A DNA stretch of 64,000 bases, taken from RDYJ01 sp034931405. GTDB taxonomy: Bacteria > Cyanobacteriota > Cyanobacteriia > Cyanobacteriales > Nostocaceae. The notes under the pieces are model-generated. The model was given only the letters and a program-made list of their open reading frames with translations, was not told the DNA's origin and searched no databases. Below are positions 8,103-17,800 of the stretch, piece by piece (position 1 is the first letter of the stretch; each line of letters starts with the position of its first letter). A program made the position numbers and the translations under genes. The DNA is taken from positions 62,001 through 126,000 of the forward strand of contig NZ_JAYGHA010000012.1 in assembly GCF_034931405.1 (NCBI RefSeq). Reading direction: 5' to 3'.

Positions 8103-8654
8103 TTACGATTCTGATTCCTGGCTCATGACTTCCGAATTTTTCTGTATAGTTTCGTCAATATTACCATCTAAAGTTACTTTTGTTTTAGCGGTAATTACTT
8201 CTGTAGGACGCAGAATTTTATCAGCCCACCGAAAACCACGACGCACTATTTTAGTAATGCTTTGGTCTGGTACATCAGTTCTTTCTTCCCGATCAACTAC
8301 ACGACACAGGTTAAAATCAGGTTCTGTTCCTACCAATTCTATTGGTATAAGTTGACGTTTTCCTAAGACGCTGAGAAATTTCCGATTAACTGCGGCGATG
8401 GAACGGGGTAAGCGTTTTATAAACTCTGGACTAGGTTTGGGGTTTTTTTCTAGATAGTTTAGTAAGGCTGCCAGCGCATCAGCAATTTCTAAAAGTTCTA
8501 AAAACAAATCTTCAGTTTGGGCTGTATTTTGAGTTTCTTTTTCTCTTAAAGATTGCTGTAAAATAACATTTTCTTTTTCGAGAGTACCCAGTTTTTGAAT
8601 GAGCAAATCGCGTAACTCTTGGTTGATAAAATAATTTGGTGGTAAATCAGACAC
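8103..8654 (-). CDS. grpE: GrpE-like nucleotide exchange factor
   Basis: The 183-residue product has the GrpE layout. A long N-terminal coiled-coil helix (about 15-45: QKLGTLEKENVILQQSLREK) leads to the dimer helices, then a beta domain with VGTEPDFNLCRVVDREERTD and IVRRGFRWADKILRPTEVIT, matching the conserved GY...LRPA.V tail. GrpE releases ADP from DnaK. It is the last gene of a five-gene minus-strand run and overlaps the J-like gene by 8 bases. Its divergent sequence and its place next to a non-standard DnaK suggest it serves that paralog rather than the housekeeping one (inference). Confidence 0.8.
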   Translation of the reverse strand: MSDLPPNYFINQELRDLLIQKLGTLEKENVILQQSLREKETQNTAQTEDLFLELLEIADALAALLNYLEKNPKPSPEFIKRLPRSIAAVNRKFLSVLGKRQLIPIELVGTEPDFNLCRVVDREERTDVPDQSITKIVRRGFRWADKILRPTEVITAKTKVTLDGNIDETIQKNSEVMSQESES

Positions 8655-9282
8655 GGGAATTCTCTTGAGATAATATGGCTAAGATTTTTTTAGCCCAAGT
8701 TTTAACTTGGGGATGATTATGATTACTCAAAGACTGACAAAGGGCAACTGCTCTGTGTAATTGTCCACCCATTTGGTAGGATTTAATTAAACAAATTGTA
8801 GCTTGCAAATAGTCTTTATTATTGCGTTTTTCGCAGCCTTGGCAGTAGTCTTCCAAGTATTTTATCGCTTTCGGGTAACGTCCTTCTTTGCAAGCTGCAA
8901 TACCTGCGGTTAATAATTGTGATAAGGGGATAGGTAAAGATTCTCTTTCTAGATTTTCTTGTTGATTAGCTTGTGTAATAGCTAAATCTAATCCATCAAA
9001 TTCTGATAATAAAGTTAGTGTAGGTGTGGCTTGAGTTAAAGCTGATAAATCACTGTATTGAAATTGCTTAATAGCTGGCAATATCGGACGCAAATAGTCA
9101 GCAATAATCCTTGTTTCTGGCTTCATTAAGCTTTTTTGTGCTTTAGCAATGACATCTATTGGATATTGCTTACGCTTCATAGCTAAAGCTACAGCTTTGG
9201 TAATTTCTGCTTTCGATGCGGCTTGAGATAAATCTAAAATATCGTAGGGGTTTTTTTCCATAACATCAAGATAAGGAGTCAC
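8647..9282 (-). CDS. Degenerate J-like protein without an HPD motif
   Basis: A 211-residue product from GTG 9282; ATG at 9261 (MEKNPYDILDL) is an equally good start. The first ~60 residues look like a J domain (NPYDILDLSQAASKAEITKA), but the loop where HPD should lie reads KRKQYPIDVI, so it should not stimulate Hsp70 ATPase in the classical way. The C-terminal half is helical and TPR-like (AGIAACKEGRYPKAIKYLED). It lies between the large TPR gene (16-base gap) and grpE (8-base overlap). The role is probably as an adaptor or scaffold in the chaperone system encoded here. The J-like call comes from sequence pattern and context. Confidence 0.6.
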   Translation of the reverse strand: MTPYLDVMEKNPYDILDLSQAASKAEITKAVALAMKRKQYPIDVIAKAQKSLMKPETRIIADYLRPILPAIKQFQYSDLSALTQATPTLTLLSEFDGLDLAITQANQQENLERESLPIPLSQLLTAGIAACKEGRYPKAIKYLEDYCQGCEKRNNKDYLQATICLIKSYQMGGQLHRAVALCQSLSNHNHPQVKTWAKKILAILSQENSRV

Positions 9283-9298
9283 GAGTTAAAATGTCAGA

Positions 9299-11740
9299 TC
9301 AAGATAATTTCAAGTTCTGATAAATTTCTTGAAATGCTGGTTCATGGGGGCAGATTTCATAAGCCCAACTTCCTAGTTGTAACATGAGTGCTGGATCATG
9401 TAAACGTCCTTCTTGAATACCCTTAATTAACATATTGATAAAAAACTCAGCGACAATATAACGAATTTTATCACGTTTGGAAAGTTTAGCTGTTTTCAGC
9501 ATTTCCTCATACTGCCGAGTTTGGAACAGCTGATTAATTTGTTTTAGTTCCTGGGATAGTTCAACATTTTCTATCATGTCAGCAACAACAGGATTACTGC
9601 TTTCAATTTTTTGGAGCTTTTGCAGTTTTCCTAAAGCTTGGTTTAAGGAAATTTGCTCATTCACAAGTTGTTGTCTTATTTCTTCTGCTTTGTACTCAGC
9701 AAAATAGATTCTAGCCGATTTACTATTTCCTAGAATATCATACCAAAACTCAGCAAATTCTAAATGTTCAGAAAAATTTGATATTACTTGGCGCTGTAAT
9801 CCACACAGTCTATTAATTTCTTGTTGCCAATCTTGATGATCTGTAATTGCTAGTTTTATTGATTGTAAAGGCATAATTGCGCCGCGCCAGTTTTGTTGTT
9901 GCAGCTGATAACAAGCATCATGGTAAGCGATTAAATTTTCAGCAAATACTTCAATTTCAATAGTTGACTTAGTTGTGGGTTTAAGTTGAATGGCGCGTTG
10001 GCTATCTCCTTCTAAACAAGCGGCTACAGCTAATCCCCAAGCAGTATAAAGGCAACGCAGAATTTTTTGATCAGCATCTATGTTTTCAATGAAATTATTT
10101 TCCCATTGAGCAAAAAACCGATGATAACAACCAGGAGTGATAAACACATCATTTATTTTCATTCCTGAGTTTGATGGTTCTCCCATCAATCTGAGTGCAA
10201 CTAATTCCCGGCGGTAGTGATCACGCAAATCTAAATAAAAATCTAAATAATCTTCTATATTGATATTTTTCACCTGATCAATTGCTGCTTCTAAATGCTG
10301 TTTCAACTCTAAAGATACAGCAGGAAAGTTAACCTCTCCATTTTCCAACCAAGGAATATTTTTCAAGTGAGGATCTGCGGTTAAATTTGCTAATGATGTC
10401 GATAAAGCAATAATTAAATCAAACAGGTTGGCCTGATTATCTTGGGCATGATAATAAGTTGCTACTGTCCAATTATGTAATGTAGTGATATTGGCATTAT
10501 TAACCCAGAGTTTTTCAGTGTTGTTAGCGATATTTTCCCAATTTGAATCTTGCCAAACCGCCGCTGCTAAACTTGGTTGAATATGTTCCCAAAGATTGGT
10601 AGTTACTAAAGATTCAGTTCCAAATCTTTGCAAAAATTTTCTACTTTCTACTTTAGCTGCTTCTAGATTTTTTGTATTGACTAATTCTTCAATCTTCTGT
10701 AAAGACAATAAGCGTTGCTGTTGAGAAATGTGTTTAATTAGTTCTCTTTGCTCGTTAACTGTTGGCTCAGATATTCCTTGCCATTCCTGATTTGCTGAAT
10801 CTAAATTGCCTTGTTGAGCTAATGCAAATCCCCGCAGATAAGCGGCTTGTTTTCCTGATAAACCTTGTAAATAAAATAGTGCATTTGTCCAATCTTGCAT
10901 TTTAATTGCCACTAAACCTAAACGGATTTGACAATCACTAGAGTTTACTAAAAGGGTTTTTGCATTTTCATACAAAGATTTAGCCGCTGGGAGATCACTA
11001 GATTTTTCTGCTGCTAATCCTTGACGAAATAGTTCTCTACCTTGGAGTTTTAATTGGAGGTTTTTGAGTAACTCAAATCCGTCATGGCGAGGAAAATTAG
11101 TCAAAGCAGAATTTAAAATAGTAATTGCTTTCCTTAATTTCCCTTCCTGTTCAATTTGCTGTGCTTTTTGGAGTTCAGAATCATAAATTTCTTCTTGAAA
11201 AACTTGGATTTGAAGAGCGGAAATTGCTTGCCTTATTATCTGAGTGGAGTATAATTTTTCGGCTTTTTTGTAAATAATTATCGCCTGTTTAAAAAAGCGA
11301 TTTTCTGCATGAGATTTTGCCTGGCTTATTAATGATTTAAATTCTTTTCGCTGTGATAATATTTGTTGACATTCTTCAATTACTTGTGATGTCCATTCAT
11401 CACAGATAATTTGAGTGTAGAGACGATAAAGATCGATAGCACTAGTGAGAAATTGAATTTCTAAAGGATCACCGGTATCCCTTCTCAACATCACTTGTGC
11501 TTGAGCAACTATTTTATCAGCTTGGACAACTTGTTTCCGCCAATTTATTAACTGTTTTTCGAGCCTTTCAATAACACTACCAACTAAAAATTTACCCAGT
11601 AATCGTTCCCAAAGATTGGGTTTTTCTGCCCAAAGTTTCAATGCTGTTTCCGCAGTGATGATAGCTTCTCGCAGTTGCTTTTTTTGGGCTAGTTGTTGGG
11701 CTTTCTGGTTGGCTTCCCTTAGATTATCAAGGATACTCAT
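9299..11740 (-). CDS. Large TPR-rich protein of the DnaK operon
   Basis: The 813-residue product is almost entirely helical. TPR-like units occur at the N-terminus (ANQKAQQLAQKKQLREAIIT), in the middle (AQQIEQEGKLRKAITILNSA, RLGLVAIKMQDWTNALFYLQ) and less clearly to residue ~800. There is no signal peptide or membrane helix. TPR arrays bind peptides, often chaperone tails or clients. Here the gene starts right after the stop of the LysM gene and precedes the J-like gene by 16 bases, so co-translation with the chaperones is likely. It could collect clients for the DnaK encoded upstream (inference). I do not recognise a named family. Confidence 0.7.
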   Translation of the reverse strand: MSILDNLREANQKAQQLAQKKQLREAIITAETALKLWAEKPNLWERLLGKFLVGSVIERLEKQLINWRKQVVQADKIVAQAQVMLRRDTGDPLEIQFLTSAIDLYRLYTQIICDEWTSQVIEECQQILSQRKEFKSLISQAKSHAENRFFKQAIIIYKKAEKLYSTQIIRQAISALQIQVFQEEIYDSELQKAQQIEQEGKLRKAITILNSALTNFPRHDGFELLKNLQLKLQGRELFRQGLAAEKSSDLPAAKSLYENAKTLLVNSSDCQIRLGLVAIKMQDWTNALFYLQGLSGKQAAYLRGFALAQQGNLDSANQEWQGISEPTVNEQRELIKHISQQQRLLSLQKIEELVNTKNLEAAKVESRKFLQRFGTESLVTTNLWEHIQPSLAAAVWQDSNWENIANNTEKLWVNNANITTLHNWTVATYYHAQDNQANLFDLIIALSTSLANLTADPHLKNIPWLENGEVNFPAVSLELKQHLEAAIDQVKNINIEDYLDFYLDLRDHYRRELVALRLMGEPSNSGMKINDVFITPGCYHRFFAQWENNFIENIDADQKILRCLYTAWGLAVAACLEGDSQRAIQLKPTTKSTIEIEVFAENLIAYHDACYQLQQQNWRGAIMPLQSIKLAITDHQDWQQEINRLCGLQRQVISNFSEHLEFAEFWYDILGNSKSARIYFAEYKAEEIRQQLVNEQISLNQALGKLQKLQKIESSNPVVADMIENVELSQELKQINQLFQTRQYEEMLKTAKLSKRDKIRYIVAEFFINMLIKGIQEGRLHDPALMLQLGSWAYEICPHEPAFQEIYQNLKLS

Positions 11741-12232
11741 TTATTTTTTCTCCTGACATTGAGGAACTTTTAACTTTTCTCCCACATTGATAAAGTAGTT
11801 GCGCCGATTTTCTAAGTGGGGATTAGCTTCTGCTATCAGCCTCCAAGCACTGGCTTTACCACAGACTTTTTCGGCAATTACACCTAAGTTATCTCCGGGT
11901 TTAACCCTGTAAATATTTAATTTAGGGTTATTGATCAGAGTTTCCGAGTTATTAACTTTTGTTGAACTATGTGCAAATAAATTTATACTATATTGATTTT
12001 GGATGAGTAAAAAACTGCCTCCTACTCCCAAACCAATACCTATAGTTAGTATTAACAAAGTTACTAACAATGGCAAATTACTAATCTTTTTTGGCAGTGA
12101 TGTTTTTTCGACTGGGGCTAAGTCTTGGAGTGTGCGAATCAGAGAAAGGTCTGTTTCACAATTGGGACAAGTCTTCCCGTCAATTTCTTTATATCCACAT
12201 ACAGGACAGTTAAGTTTAAGTTGATTATTCAT
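11741..12232 (-). CDS. Zinc-ribbon, single-pass membrane, LysM protein
   Basis: The 163-residue product has three clear parts. A zinc ribbon near the N-terminus (CPVCGYKEIDGKTCPNCE) comes first, then one membrane helix at about 52-77 (LPLLVTLLILTIGIGLGVGG). A C-terminal LysM domain follows (YRVKPGDNLGVIAEKVCGKA to the end). LysM binds peptidoglycan or related glycans, so the C-terminus should be outside the membrane and the zinc ribbon in the cytosol. It overlaps the dnaK stop by 4 bases and abuts the TPR gene, so it may tether the chaperone system to the envelope. Domain calls are firm; the tether role is inference. Confidence 0.78.
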   Translation of the reverse strand: MNNQLKLNCPVCGYKEIDGKTCPNCETDLSLIRTLQDLAPVEKTSLPKKISNLPLLVTLLILTIGIGLGVGGSFLLIQNQYSINLFAHSSTKVNNSETLINNPKLNIYRVKPGDNLGVIAEKVCGKASAWRLIAEANPHLENRRNYFINVGEKLKVPQCQEKK

Positions 12233-14445
12233 CGTGTCAGTCCTGTCACAATGCTGTTAGTGGGTAAGTTTTGAGTTAGCCAATATTGTACTTCTGGTTG
12301 TAATTCAGGTAACAAAATTTCGGCTTCATGAACATCACCATTTTTCATCGCTATTAATAGCCGAGAGAGTTTATCAGACATGGCATTTGCTTTGGTAGGT
12401 GCGATAACTTTAGCTTGTTGAATTGCCATAATACAAGCCTGAATTACTTGTACTTCTTCCGGTAATTTATTTAGTTCCTTTCTTGCTTCTTCACTGTGAT
12501 ACTGCATTTCAAATAGATTATTGTTGTCAATAGCAGCTTCTAATTCTGCACTCAACTTTTGTAATCGTTCTTGCTGTGGTTTAAGAATCATAAATTCACA
12601 CAGTTTAATAATGAGATCGCATTCATTGACTAAAGATTCTGCTTCTAGTCTATCTGAAGACATATTAATCTGGAATTTTTGCAGATTTACAAGAGCAATC
12701 TCCCGTAAATCGCTGCTTTCTTCTCCTGTGATGGGATTAATAATTTGGTTGGCTGACTGCACAACTGGTACTGCTAATTTCATGGCTTCTTCCACACCAT
12801 AAGCAGTTAAGTTTTGATGATTGAGTTTATCTATTTCTTGCTCTAATTCTTGATATATCTTTTCATCTGCACGTCCACGAGAAAAAATACAACTGACTCT
12901 GATTGAAGGGTCATTTTTTAAAGTTGCTGTCATTCGCAAATCATTGTTTTGTTCATCCAACTCTAAATTCACTTGAATTTCTGTTCCAGCTGGATATTTT
13001 TCATTTAAACTTAACCACATTTCCCCAATTCTTTCATCATCTTTGACACCATCTAACTTTTCTTTAACATTATCCGGGCTGAAAAACTGAAAGTGAATTA
13101 AGCTTTGTCCTTCTGCCACTGTTTTAAAAGTGTAAACTGGAGTCGTGACTGGCAAAATATCACCTTGGCTAATTACTTTATATTTGCCATCTGCTAATTG
13201 AATAAAATAATCACGGGATACTGTTGTCACTTTATCTGTTTGTCCAGCAGCGACAATTGCTGCACCCTCAGCCACTGCATACATTGGTCGTTGATGCAGC
13301 ACCACTTTATCAGCACCAAACGCCTGTTTAAGTTTGCTTTGTACTAGAGGAATTTGGGAAGAACCCCCCACCAACAATACTATATCCACCATTTCTAGAT
13401 GGTATTCAGCATATTCTAAAGCTTCTCGGCAAATTTGCAGCGATCGCTCTACCAAATCATCAATCATCTCTTCAAATTGCTGGCGGGTGATTTCCACTTC
13501 AATGGGAATAGCTATTCCTGACTCATCTAGTAATTGAGTACCAGGGATAACCCGCACGACTTGAGAACTACTTAATTCAACTTTTGCCCTTTCTACTGCA
13601 ATCTTTAAATCAGCATGAAAACGGACTCGTTGATAATAAGGCATTTTCGCAATTAAGCCCTCAGTATCACTGATTTGTTCACGTAGGGCGATTTGCTCTT
13701 TCACAAACTTCATCAACCGTGAGTCAATGTCATCTCCACCTAACCACAAATCCCCTGCTTTCCCCTGCTCAATAAATGATGTTCCACCTGCGGTAATTAC
13801 TGAAGCGTCAAATGTACCACCGCCAAAGTCATAAACTAAAATCGTCTTGACATCATCACTATTAGGTGAAAACCCGTAGGATATCGCTGCTGCTGTCGGT
13901 TCTGCTAACAGTTCTAAGGGCGTAAGTCCGGCTTTAAGTACAGCAGTGCGGGTGGCGTAGCGTTGTTTATCGTTGAAATAGGCGGGGATGGTAATTACAG
14001 CTTGGTCAATTGTCTCCCCAGTTTTACCAATAGCTTGACAATAGGCCTGGGCATTCTGCACCACTTTTTTGATAATTTCCGCCGAAATATCCTCTGGTTG
14101 ATATTCTTTATCTCCCAACCACACCGCAATACTGTTATCTGTTCCCTGAATTGGTTGGCTAATTTTATAACCAAATTCTGACATTTGTTTCTGAATTGCT
14201 GAGTCGCCAAAACCCCTACCCATTAAACGTTTGATAGAAATAATCACATTCTCTGGGTCATGGCGTAGCTGGTTGTAAGCTTGATCTCCTACCAAAAATT
14301 TACCTTGGTCGTCAGCAACCACAGAACGAGTGAGTTTTCGGTCTGGGGGCGTGTTATCGTTGGCCGTCACTACTTCTACTTCTACCAATTTAAAAGCAGC
14401 GACAGAGTTAGTCGTCCCTAAATCAATACCAATTGCCTTGACCAT
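12229..14445 (-). CDS. dnaK: Hsp70-type chaperone DnaK (divergent paralog)
   Basis: ATP-dependent chaperone, 738 residues, about 100 longer than standard DnaK. The ATPase domain is intact: GIDLGTTNSVAAFK at the N-terminus, VITIPAYFNDKQRYATRTAV, ELLAEPTAAAISYGF, VYDFGGGTFDASVI and IVLLVGGSSQIPLVQSKL. The substrate-binding and lid region (after ~400) is divergent, and the C-terminus ends NSIVTGLTR without an EEVD-like or charged G-rich tail. It begins a run of five overlapping or adjacent genes with a LysM membrane protein, TPR protein, J-like protein and GrpE. Cyanobacteria have several DnaK paralogs; this arrangement suggests a specialised one, possibly the DnaK1 type. The class is certain, the paralog identity is not. 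Confidence 0.92.
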   Translation of the reverse strand: MVKAIGIDLGTTNSVAAFKLVEVEVVTANDNTPPDRKLTRSVVADDQGKFLVGDQAYNQLRHDPENVIISIKRLMGRGFGDSAIQKQMSEFGYKISQPIQGTDNSIAVWLGDKEYQPEDISAEIIKKVVQNAQAYCQAIGKTGETIDQAVITIPAYFNDKQRYATRTAVLKAGLTPLELLAEPTAAAISYGFSPNSDDVKTILVYDFGGGTFDASVITAGGTSFIEQGKAGDLWLGGDDIDSRLMKFVKEQIALREQISDTEGLIAKMPYYQRVRFHADLKIAVERAKVELSSSQVVRVIPGTQLLDESGIAIPIEVEITRQQFEEMIDDLVERSLQICREALEYAEYHLEMVDIVLLVGGSSQIPLVQSKLKQAFGADKVVLHQRPMYAVAEGAAIVAAGQTDKVTTVSRDYFIQLADGKYKVISQGDILPVTTPVYTFKTVAEGQSLIHFQFFSPDNVKEKLDGVKDDERIGEMWLSLNEKYPAGTEIQVNLELDEQNNDLRMTATLKNDPSIRVSCIFSRGRADEKIYQELEQEIDKLNHQNLTAYGVEEAMKLAVPVVQSANQIINPITGEESSDLREIALVNLQKFQINMSSDRLEAESLVNECDLIIKLCEFMILKPQQERLQKLSAELEAAIDNNNLFEMQYHSEEARKELNKLPEEVQVIQACIMAIQQAKVIAPTKANAMSDKLSRLLIAMKNGDVHEAEILLPELQPEVQYWLTQNLPTNSIVTGLTR

Positions 14446-14857
14446 TGCTGAAATTTTGCCCTGTTATGTATTTTTTTTGACAATTTAGGTAGACTGCCAC
14501 TTGATAACCCGCAATTTGGGAGGAGGAGTTAATTACTAATTATGATTAATACATATCTATTGCACATAGTATACCGAATATTTACGCAAATTACGTAAGT
14601 AGTTACAAAACTTAATCTTTAGAAATTAATACTTTTAATTTTCCAAATTACTCATATCCCCCACTTTTTGAGCAGTTGGGTATCTATATTCCCGATAAAT
14701 GGCAATTTAAATAAAATTTTAATAAATTATAATAAATTAATAAAATTAAAATCTCTATTTTCTTTTGCTAACCCTAGTTTTATAGATTATGGAAATGATA
14801 GATAATAATGAGAATTAAAAATCAAATCCTATATACTTAAAAGACTTGATGAAAGTT
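14446..14857. other. AT-rich intergenic stretch
   Basis: 412 bases between the dnaK start and the end of the WD40 gene. The part next to dnaK should hold its promoter, but I see no clear CIRCE-type repeat (TTAGCACTC-N9-GAGTGCTAA). The rest is very AT-rich with no gene-like frame. Confidence 0.5.
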
Positions 14858-17800
14858 TCAATTCCCATGAACCATAAGAATGTCATCACATAATTTTGTA
14901 TCCTTAACATTAGGGTTAGTTTTAAGATAATCTCGTACTTGTTCACAACCTTTCTTTAATAACTCATCTAGATTCCAACTCCAAATTAAAACTTGATCAC
15001 CAGACATGGCAATAATTTGTTTTCCATCGGCACTAAATCTAACATCTGAACCCATTAAAGTATCTTTATCAAAGCTTTTCAGTAACTTCCCATCCAAACT
15101 CCAGATTTTTATATTGTTATGGTTATCAACAGAAACTATCATTTGACCATCTGGACTAAAATTGATATTTGTCACACTAGAAGAATGTCCCTTTAATGGT
15201 ACTTTTTCTGTACCGTCAAGACTCCATAATTCGATTGTACTGTCATTACTAGCTGTAACAATGGTCTTACCATCTGGACTAAAAATTACTTTATTGATAC
15301 CAGAAGAATGTTCCATTAATGGTAGTTTTTTTGTACCGTCAAGACTCCATAATTGAACTGTATTATCATCACTAGCTGTAGCAATAGTTTGACCATCTGG
15401 ACTAAAACTAATACTATTTATTATCTCTGTATGTCCATTCCAGGGCTTACCGATTATCTCCTTTTTAAGGAGATTCCAAAGAATGATTGTATTATTTTTT
15501 GTATCTTGGTCATAACTAGCTGAAGCAATAGTTTGACCATCTGGACTAAAACTAAAATTGTTAATAGAATTACTATGTCCTTTGACTGTAGTTATTAATT
15601 TTCCCTGCCTATTCCAGACTTTTACTACATCCTTATCTCCAAAAACAGCTATGGTTTGATTATCAGCATTTATTTTGACATTACTAATTCGATTTCCATC
15701 TCCTTGAAAAGTTTTGATTAGTTTGCCATTACCACTATTCCAAAATTTAACAGTTTGACTCTTATCTAAAGAAACAAGAGTTTTGCCATCGGGGCTAAAA
15801 TTGATTTGCGTAATTTCCTTTTGATGTCCTGAAAGAGTTGCAATTTCTTCGCCTTTAGTATCCCAAAGTTTGATGGTATTATCCTTATCCGCTGAAGCAA
15901 TACGATCAAATATGCGAGTATCAGTTTTTGAAATATTATTAACGGTTAAACTGGGGTTTTCAGTATTGGATTTGATAGGTTCAGTTGTAATTTTTTCGCC
16001 GTTTCGATTCCATAATTCCACACTAGTTTCTGTTATTTTGGCAATAGTCTGACCATTGGTGCTAAAACCAATACAACCAATATTATTATTGCAATCTATT
16101 TGAAAATTTTCAATCATTGAACCATCAGACTTGAAGACTTTTAAGATATTGGTTTCATCTTCAATTATAAATAGCTTAATATCAGGGCTAAATCTAAAAT
16201 TATAAATTTCTTTAATATTTTTTAGTATTGTCTGATTTGAGATGCCATTTCGATTCCAAAATTCCAATTTTTTCCTATCGTTGCTAATTTTAATAATCTG
16301 ACTATTAGGAGTAAACATTATATTTTCAAAGATTTGTTTATCTCCCGGAATATTCAATATATTCTTGTTATTCCTAACCCAAATCTGGGCATCATTATTA
16401 CTATCATTAGGAACAAATAAGATTTGGCTATCAGGACTGAATTTTACTTGTCCCTTTTTTATATCATGTCCATCATCTTTGTACCCTTCAATATTTTTAA
16501 TTCGTTTGCCTTGTTTGTCCCAAAGTTTAACCTGATTATCCCAACCCACAGTAGCAATAAGCTGACTATCTGGACTAAAAATCACTTCTTTGATGCCATC
16601 TTTATGTCCTTTTAGGGTGTTAATTTCTGTGCCATCAGGTTTCCATAATTTTATTGTTTTATCTCGACTCACAGTGGCAATAATTTGACTATTAGGACTA
16701 AAAACTACTTCACGAATGATTTCCGTATGTCCTTGAAGAGTTTTTATTTCTGTGCCGTCTGATTTCCATAGTTGTGCTTTATTGTCCCAATCTGTAGAAA
16801 CAATTAACTTCCCATCAGGGCTAAACTCAAATAAGTTTACATCTTTAGAAAAATCTTTGATGAGATCACCATTTTTATTAAAGAGTTGAACCGCAGTATC
16901 TGGACTAGCAGAAGCAATCATCTTACTATCAGGGTTTAAATGAGTAATATAATCTGAAATATTATCTGAAAGCTTAATACTAGGTTTTACTGGTGTACCA
17001 TCAAATTTCCAGAACTTTACTAAGTTTTCTTTAACAGATATTAGTAAATTATCTGGACTTAATCCTACAATATAACCTGTATCTTGATCATCTTCTTTAG
17101 TCTTGAAATGATTTTTATTTAGGTTGTTAAGTGTAAATATATTACTGGAATTATCTATTACAACGACCTGTTCAAGTTTCTGATTATAGATTATTTTTGC
17201 TTGCTCAGGAATATCAGAAAGTTGAATATATTTTTCAAGTGATTCAATGTGAGTTCCTTTTATACTCAACAACTTTATTTTACTATCATTACTATCAAGA
17301 AAAACTAATCTTTGACCATCAGTAGTGAAGGTTGCAAAATGTATGTTATTATTAGCAGTCTTTACTAACTTGCCATCAAGATCCCAAAATTCAATATTAG
17401 AATTAGTAGCGACCATCAGCATTTTATTGTCGTGACTAAACATGAAACTTTTTAAATCAGGAATATCTAAGGATTGAAGTTGTTTATCATTATCAACTTT
17501 CCAAATTTTAATAGTAGTGATCTCGCTATTATTACTTTCATTCTTAATACTACTAGCTGAGGCAATCAATTTACCATCATGACTGAAAACTACACGATTA
17601 ACATCAGATTTATGTCCTTTTAATGTGCGAATTTCTGTACCATCTAGATTCCATATTTTAATAGTCCTGTCACTACTAGCGGTCGCAATTAGTTTATCAT
17701 CTGGACTAAAACTAATGTCATTTATCTTATCATTATGCCCTATAAAGTTTGTTGGTAATTCTTTGTCGTTCTTACCATCTATTTGCCAGAGTTTGATCTT

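Noticed and set aside
12229..14445. CIRCE/HrcA control of the DnaK operon
   Set aside because: No TTAGCACTC-N9-GAGTGCTAA inverted repeat was found upstream of the start.
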